Translations under genes and position numbers: made by a program
The notes under the pieces: generated by a model
Told to the model about the DNA's origin: nothing
The model's input: the letters and a program-made list of their open reading frames with translations, nothing else
Database searches by the model: none
Part shown: piece by piece, positions 61,200 to 64,000 of the stretch
How positions within the stretch are numbered: the stretch's first letter is position 1
How the letters are laid out: each line of letters begins with the position of its first letter
Assembly (NCBI GenBank): GCA_907163375.1
Contig: CAJQUW010003017.1
Coordinates: 186,001 to 250,000 of the forward strand
DNA length: 64,000 nucleotides
Direction: 5' to 3'
From: Prostheceraeus crozeri
Lineage: Eukaryota; Platyhelminthes; Polycladida; Euryleptidae

Positions 61200-61219
61200 T
61201 GTCCTCCAGGGCTTCGCCC
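61188..61219. repeat. paired hairpins, element 3
   Basis: GGACATC-TCT-GATGTCC (61188-61204) and GGGC-TTC-GCCC (61209-61219). The first replaces GAAC-CGAAT-GTTC at the matching place in element 2; the second is shared. Confidence 0.85.
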
Positions 61220-61303
61220 GTAGCTGAAATATGTTGTTGTTTTTAATTTTTTATAAAAAAAATATTTCATAAAAAAATGTTTATTCAAAATTTTAACTAA
61301 AAA

Positions 61304-62092
61304 ATGTGTTCAGCAGATTTAGACAAAATTAATAATCATTTAGAAAATCTAACAGAGATTTTGGGTTCATCAAAATTTAGTACGACATTAAAAATTATAA
61401 CAACTACTTCATCACACACTTGTAATTTAGAACCCATTCTACATTTGGAACAAAATGAAAATTATCAAATTGCATTGACTAGTTTCTCTACATTTAACAC
61501 TATTCAAAACGTTATCAAAGATGTGAATGATCAATTTAGATATTCTACTGATAAAGGCAAAACATGGAAAATATTAACTTTTCTTCCTGGTTCTTACGAA
61601 GTTGAATCAATATCAAATGAAATTAAGAGACATTTAGGTATACCATTTAAAGATAAGAAACAATTACATTTTGCAGTTGAACCGGCAGTTAATAAATTTT
61701 CTCTTACTTTAGACGAAAATCATCAAGTTGATTTTAATCATGATAGATCATTGTCAAAGCTATTAGGATTTAATAAACAAACCTATAGTCAAGGTTATCA
61801 TTTAGGTGAGAAGATTCCAAAAATAACTGAAATAAATTCAATTGTTGTACATTGTGACATTATTGAAGGAGGATATATAAATGGTAAATTATCAAATTTA
61901 ATATTCAGTTTTCCAGCTTTTACTGTACCCATTGGTTATAGATTAAATGTATTTCCCCAAACATTAATATATTTCCCTATTACAAGAAAAACTATTAACA
62001 ACATTAACATTAGAATCACTGATGAGAAAGGACAAGAAATAAATTTTGGAGGTGAAGAGATTATGATAGATCTTTTGGTTCGAGAGGTATAA
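61304..62092 (+). CDS. penton-like minor capsid protein, element 3
   Basis: 262 residues, about five substitutions from the element 2 copy. All penton-like landmarks are present (YQIALTSFSTF, SKLLGFNKQTYSQG, INSIVVHCDIIEGG). The stop lies inside a single 21-bp hairpin unit. The frame looks whole. Confidence 0.7.
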   Translation: MCSADLDKINNHLENLTEILGSSKFSTTLKIITTTSSHTCNLEPILHLEQNENYQIALTSFSTFNTIQNVIKDVNDQFRYSTDKGKTWKILTFLPGSYEVESISNEIKRHLGIPFKDKKQLHFAVEPAVNKFSLTLDENHQVDFNHDRSLSKLLGFNKQTYSQGYHLGEKIPKITEINSIVVHCDIIEGGYINGKLSNLIFSFPAFTVPIGYRLNVFPQTLIYFPITRKTINNINIRITDEKGQEINFGGEEIMIDLLVREV

Positions 62093-62183
62093 ACTCCCAC
62101 GCGAAGCTAGAGAAGTTTAATTTTCTTCTTCTTCTTTAGAGACAAAAAATAAAAAAATAAAAATAAAATTTTTTTATTAAAAA

Positions 62184-62950
62184 ATGAGTGAATTACCTCC
62201 ATTTAATAAAAAAAACTTAAATTTAATCATCATCCAAATTTATCTAATAAAGTTTTGTCAGTTATTTGTGGAAGATCAGGTTGTGGAAAAACGTATCTAT
62301 TGTTTAAAATTTTAACGACTCCAAATATTTTGGATTATAACAATCTTATAATTTATACAACAACGGCAGAACAACCCGTCTATCAATTTTTAAAATATGG
62401 ATTTGAAAATAATCTTAAAAAAACAGCAATTGCTTCATTATTCAAAGAATATGAAAAATCTGAAGATGAAGAAGAAATAAGTTCGTGGTGTGAAGAAGCA
62501 ACAAAAAATAATCAGTTAGTTGAAACCAATAAAAATAAGCATATAAAGATACAACTAATAGATGATAGTGGTAATATGCAAGATCCTAGTAAACTAGATA
62601 AAACAATGAAACATTGTGTAATTTTTGATGATTGTGTTAATGATAGAAATCAGTCAGTTCAGAGAAATTATTTCACAAGAGGTAGACATAATAACTGTAG
62701 TGTTTTTTATTTAACACAAAGTATGTATTCATTAGACGGAAGTGTTATTAGAAAGAATGCAAATATATTTATACTATTTGAAATAAATGCAAGAAACATA
62801 AGTGATTTGTTAAGAGATTTATGTGTAAGAAATAAAGATGAATTTAAACAATCGTGTAACAATGCTTGGTCAAAAGATTATGGCTTCATTACAATTAATG
62901 TTGATAAAAAAATTCATGATAGAGTTATAGAACATTTGTTTGCCGAGTGA
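62184..62950 (+). pseudogene. DNA-packaging ATPase, element 3
   Basis: Same protein as 42292-43059: Walker A ICGRSGCGKTYLL, Walker B HCVIFDDC, then NYFTRGRHNNCSVFYLTQS. Broken. It converges on PolB over about 85 bases. Confidence 0.83.
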
Positions 62951-63036
62951 TAAAAATATACAAATATAGTGTTATAATATTTTATTTTTTTTATTTTATG
63001 TATATATCAAATTTGTCTATCTTAGAAATTAGAAAA

Positions 63037-64000
63037 TTAAAAAGGTTCAGTAGCTATTCCATCAGGTAAAATTTTTCTTTTATCATCAAATGGATCTAAT
63101 GCTAATTTATGTTCTTCTTTTAAATACATGTTATGTTTTTTTGAATTAAGTCTATACTTACATGCTGTTTTTATTTCATTATTAAATAATACATTTTTAT
63201 AATCTTGAAATGTTATTTGATTAGCCACTGATGCCTTTGAAATTCCTTTTAATGTTTTATGTGTTTTAATATTATTAGTTGTATCATAACAGTAACATTT
63301 AGATTTTAAAAATATAGCTTCTGTTATGAAATCTTCATTTCCTTCTAATTCATCTTTTACTTTACATAAATCAGAAGGATGAATGATATCTTTTATTTTA
63401 TTAATTTCTTCATCAAGTGAAGAATTATACGGTATTGTTAATTCTAAGAAACCAGAATCGGTATCTGTAAAGTGTAATTTATAGTTTTTGCCATAAGCAG
63501 GTGCTAAATAATCATATATAAATCTATACATAAATACTTTAGCTAATTCTAATATAGTGAAACCAATAAAATTAAACTTATCATGTTTTACGCTAATTCG
63601 ACGTAAATGTACAGCACATAGTTCATCACTAAATCTAGTAGTTCTTTTATATGTAGGTTTCCTTGTTAAATTTTGAAACCTATCTTTATCATAAACTATT
63701 TCAATATTTTGTCTATTACGCACATTTTCTAAAGTCTTACCATAAAATGCATTATTCATTAATTTGAAGAACACGTTTCCAAAATCATCTTTATTTCTTT
63801 TAGCTATTTTACGTTTTTCAATATTGAACTCTATATAATTTTTTAACCACCTAGATTTTTGATAAAATAGTTTTCGATGTATTTTGGTGAGAATCATTCC
63901 ATGATCTAAATACCAATCTAGCATTCTTCCTTCAACAACATACTTTCCTTTATTGCTTTGTGTTAACATAAGTTTTTTTGTTGGTCTGTATTTTTAGGAA
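63037..64000 (-). pseudogene. PolB C-terminal part, element 3, cut by window end
   Basis: Contains motif B (LMNNAFYGKTLENVRNR), motif C (FTDTDSGF) and the conserved end LPDGIATEPF. The motif C neighbourhood matches element 2 (FTDTDSVF) with one change. The rest of the gene lies outside the window. Confidence 0.85.

Larger units (their letters stand above)
59035..64000. mobile_element. Polinton element 3, sister of element 2, opposite orientation, right part outside window
   Basis: It begins AGTAATGGGCAAAAGACCGT, exactly the end of element 2. It then carries the small peptide, membrane protein, 275-residue protein, penton-like, ATPase and PolB genes in the same relative order as the right end of element 2. 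Encoded proteins are roughly 98% identical. The six bases before it (CCCGTG) are the presumed target duplication; the other side is outside the window. It lacks the 1.5-kb cassette. Few breaks are visible in the part seen. It is similar in age to element 2. Confidence 0.93.

Overview
The window is metazoan, most likely from an AT-rich invertebrate genome. It has intron-bearing signals, Tc1/mariner and hAT DNA transposons, RTE-like and jockey/CR1-like LINEs, tRNA-derived SINEs and one clear host gene of the stomatin (band 7/SPFH) family. The phylum cannot be fixed from sequence alone. More than half of the window belongs to three Polinton/Maverick (adintovirus-like) elements of two quite different lineages, treated here as fossils.

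Element 1 (1 to about 17.8-19.9 kb; left end outside the window) is moderate in GC and the oldest, with about ten breaks. On the + strand it carries a PolB-N-terminus-like fragment, a membrane protein, a basic core-like protein, the packaging ATPase, a Cys-tailed protein, a chromodomain integrase, a protein VI-like protein, the major capsid protein and an adenain-like protease. A minus-strand block follows with a TATA-binding-protein-like gene and two tandem PC4-like small genes, then two penton-like regions, a minus-strand PolB with spliced leader exons, an acidic protein and a spliced right-hand region. A tandem-repeat tract with G runs (18.5-19.8 kb) may be subterminal to it.

Host DNA (about 19.9-29.9 kb) holds a decayed LINE, a 77-bp tandem repeat, a Tc1/mariner copy with both terminal repeats and a hAT-type MITE with a perfect 8-bp target duplication. 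Element 2 (29924-47835) is complete end to end. It has 584-bp terminal inverted repeats and a perfect 6-bp target duplication (TATGAC), and is very AT-rich. It encodes protease, a phospholipase A2-like/integrase fusion, capsid proteins, a coiled-coil protein, a possible clamp-like protein, PolB, ATPase, penton-like and membrane proteins, and it looks young with only a few breaks. Its right arm carries an extra 1.5-kb cassette.

Host DNA (47842-59034) holds SINEs, LINE tails, the stomatin gene, a decayed Tc1 transposase and a 484-codon open frame of a widespread transposon-like family. Element 3 (59035 to beyond 64000) is a close sister of element 2 in opposite orientation and lacks the cassette.

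The most notable signals are three. Element 1 carries a TBP-like gene beside PC4-like genes, which together look like a viral transcription kit with TATA boxes. Element 2 fuses a PLA2-like domain to an integrase. A family of tiny GC-rich hairpins, often paired and with 3-nt loops, is scattered through element 2 inside genes, at stop codons and between genes, and at least one differs completely between elements 2 and 3.
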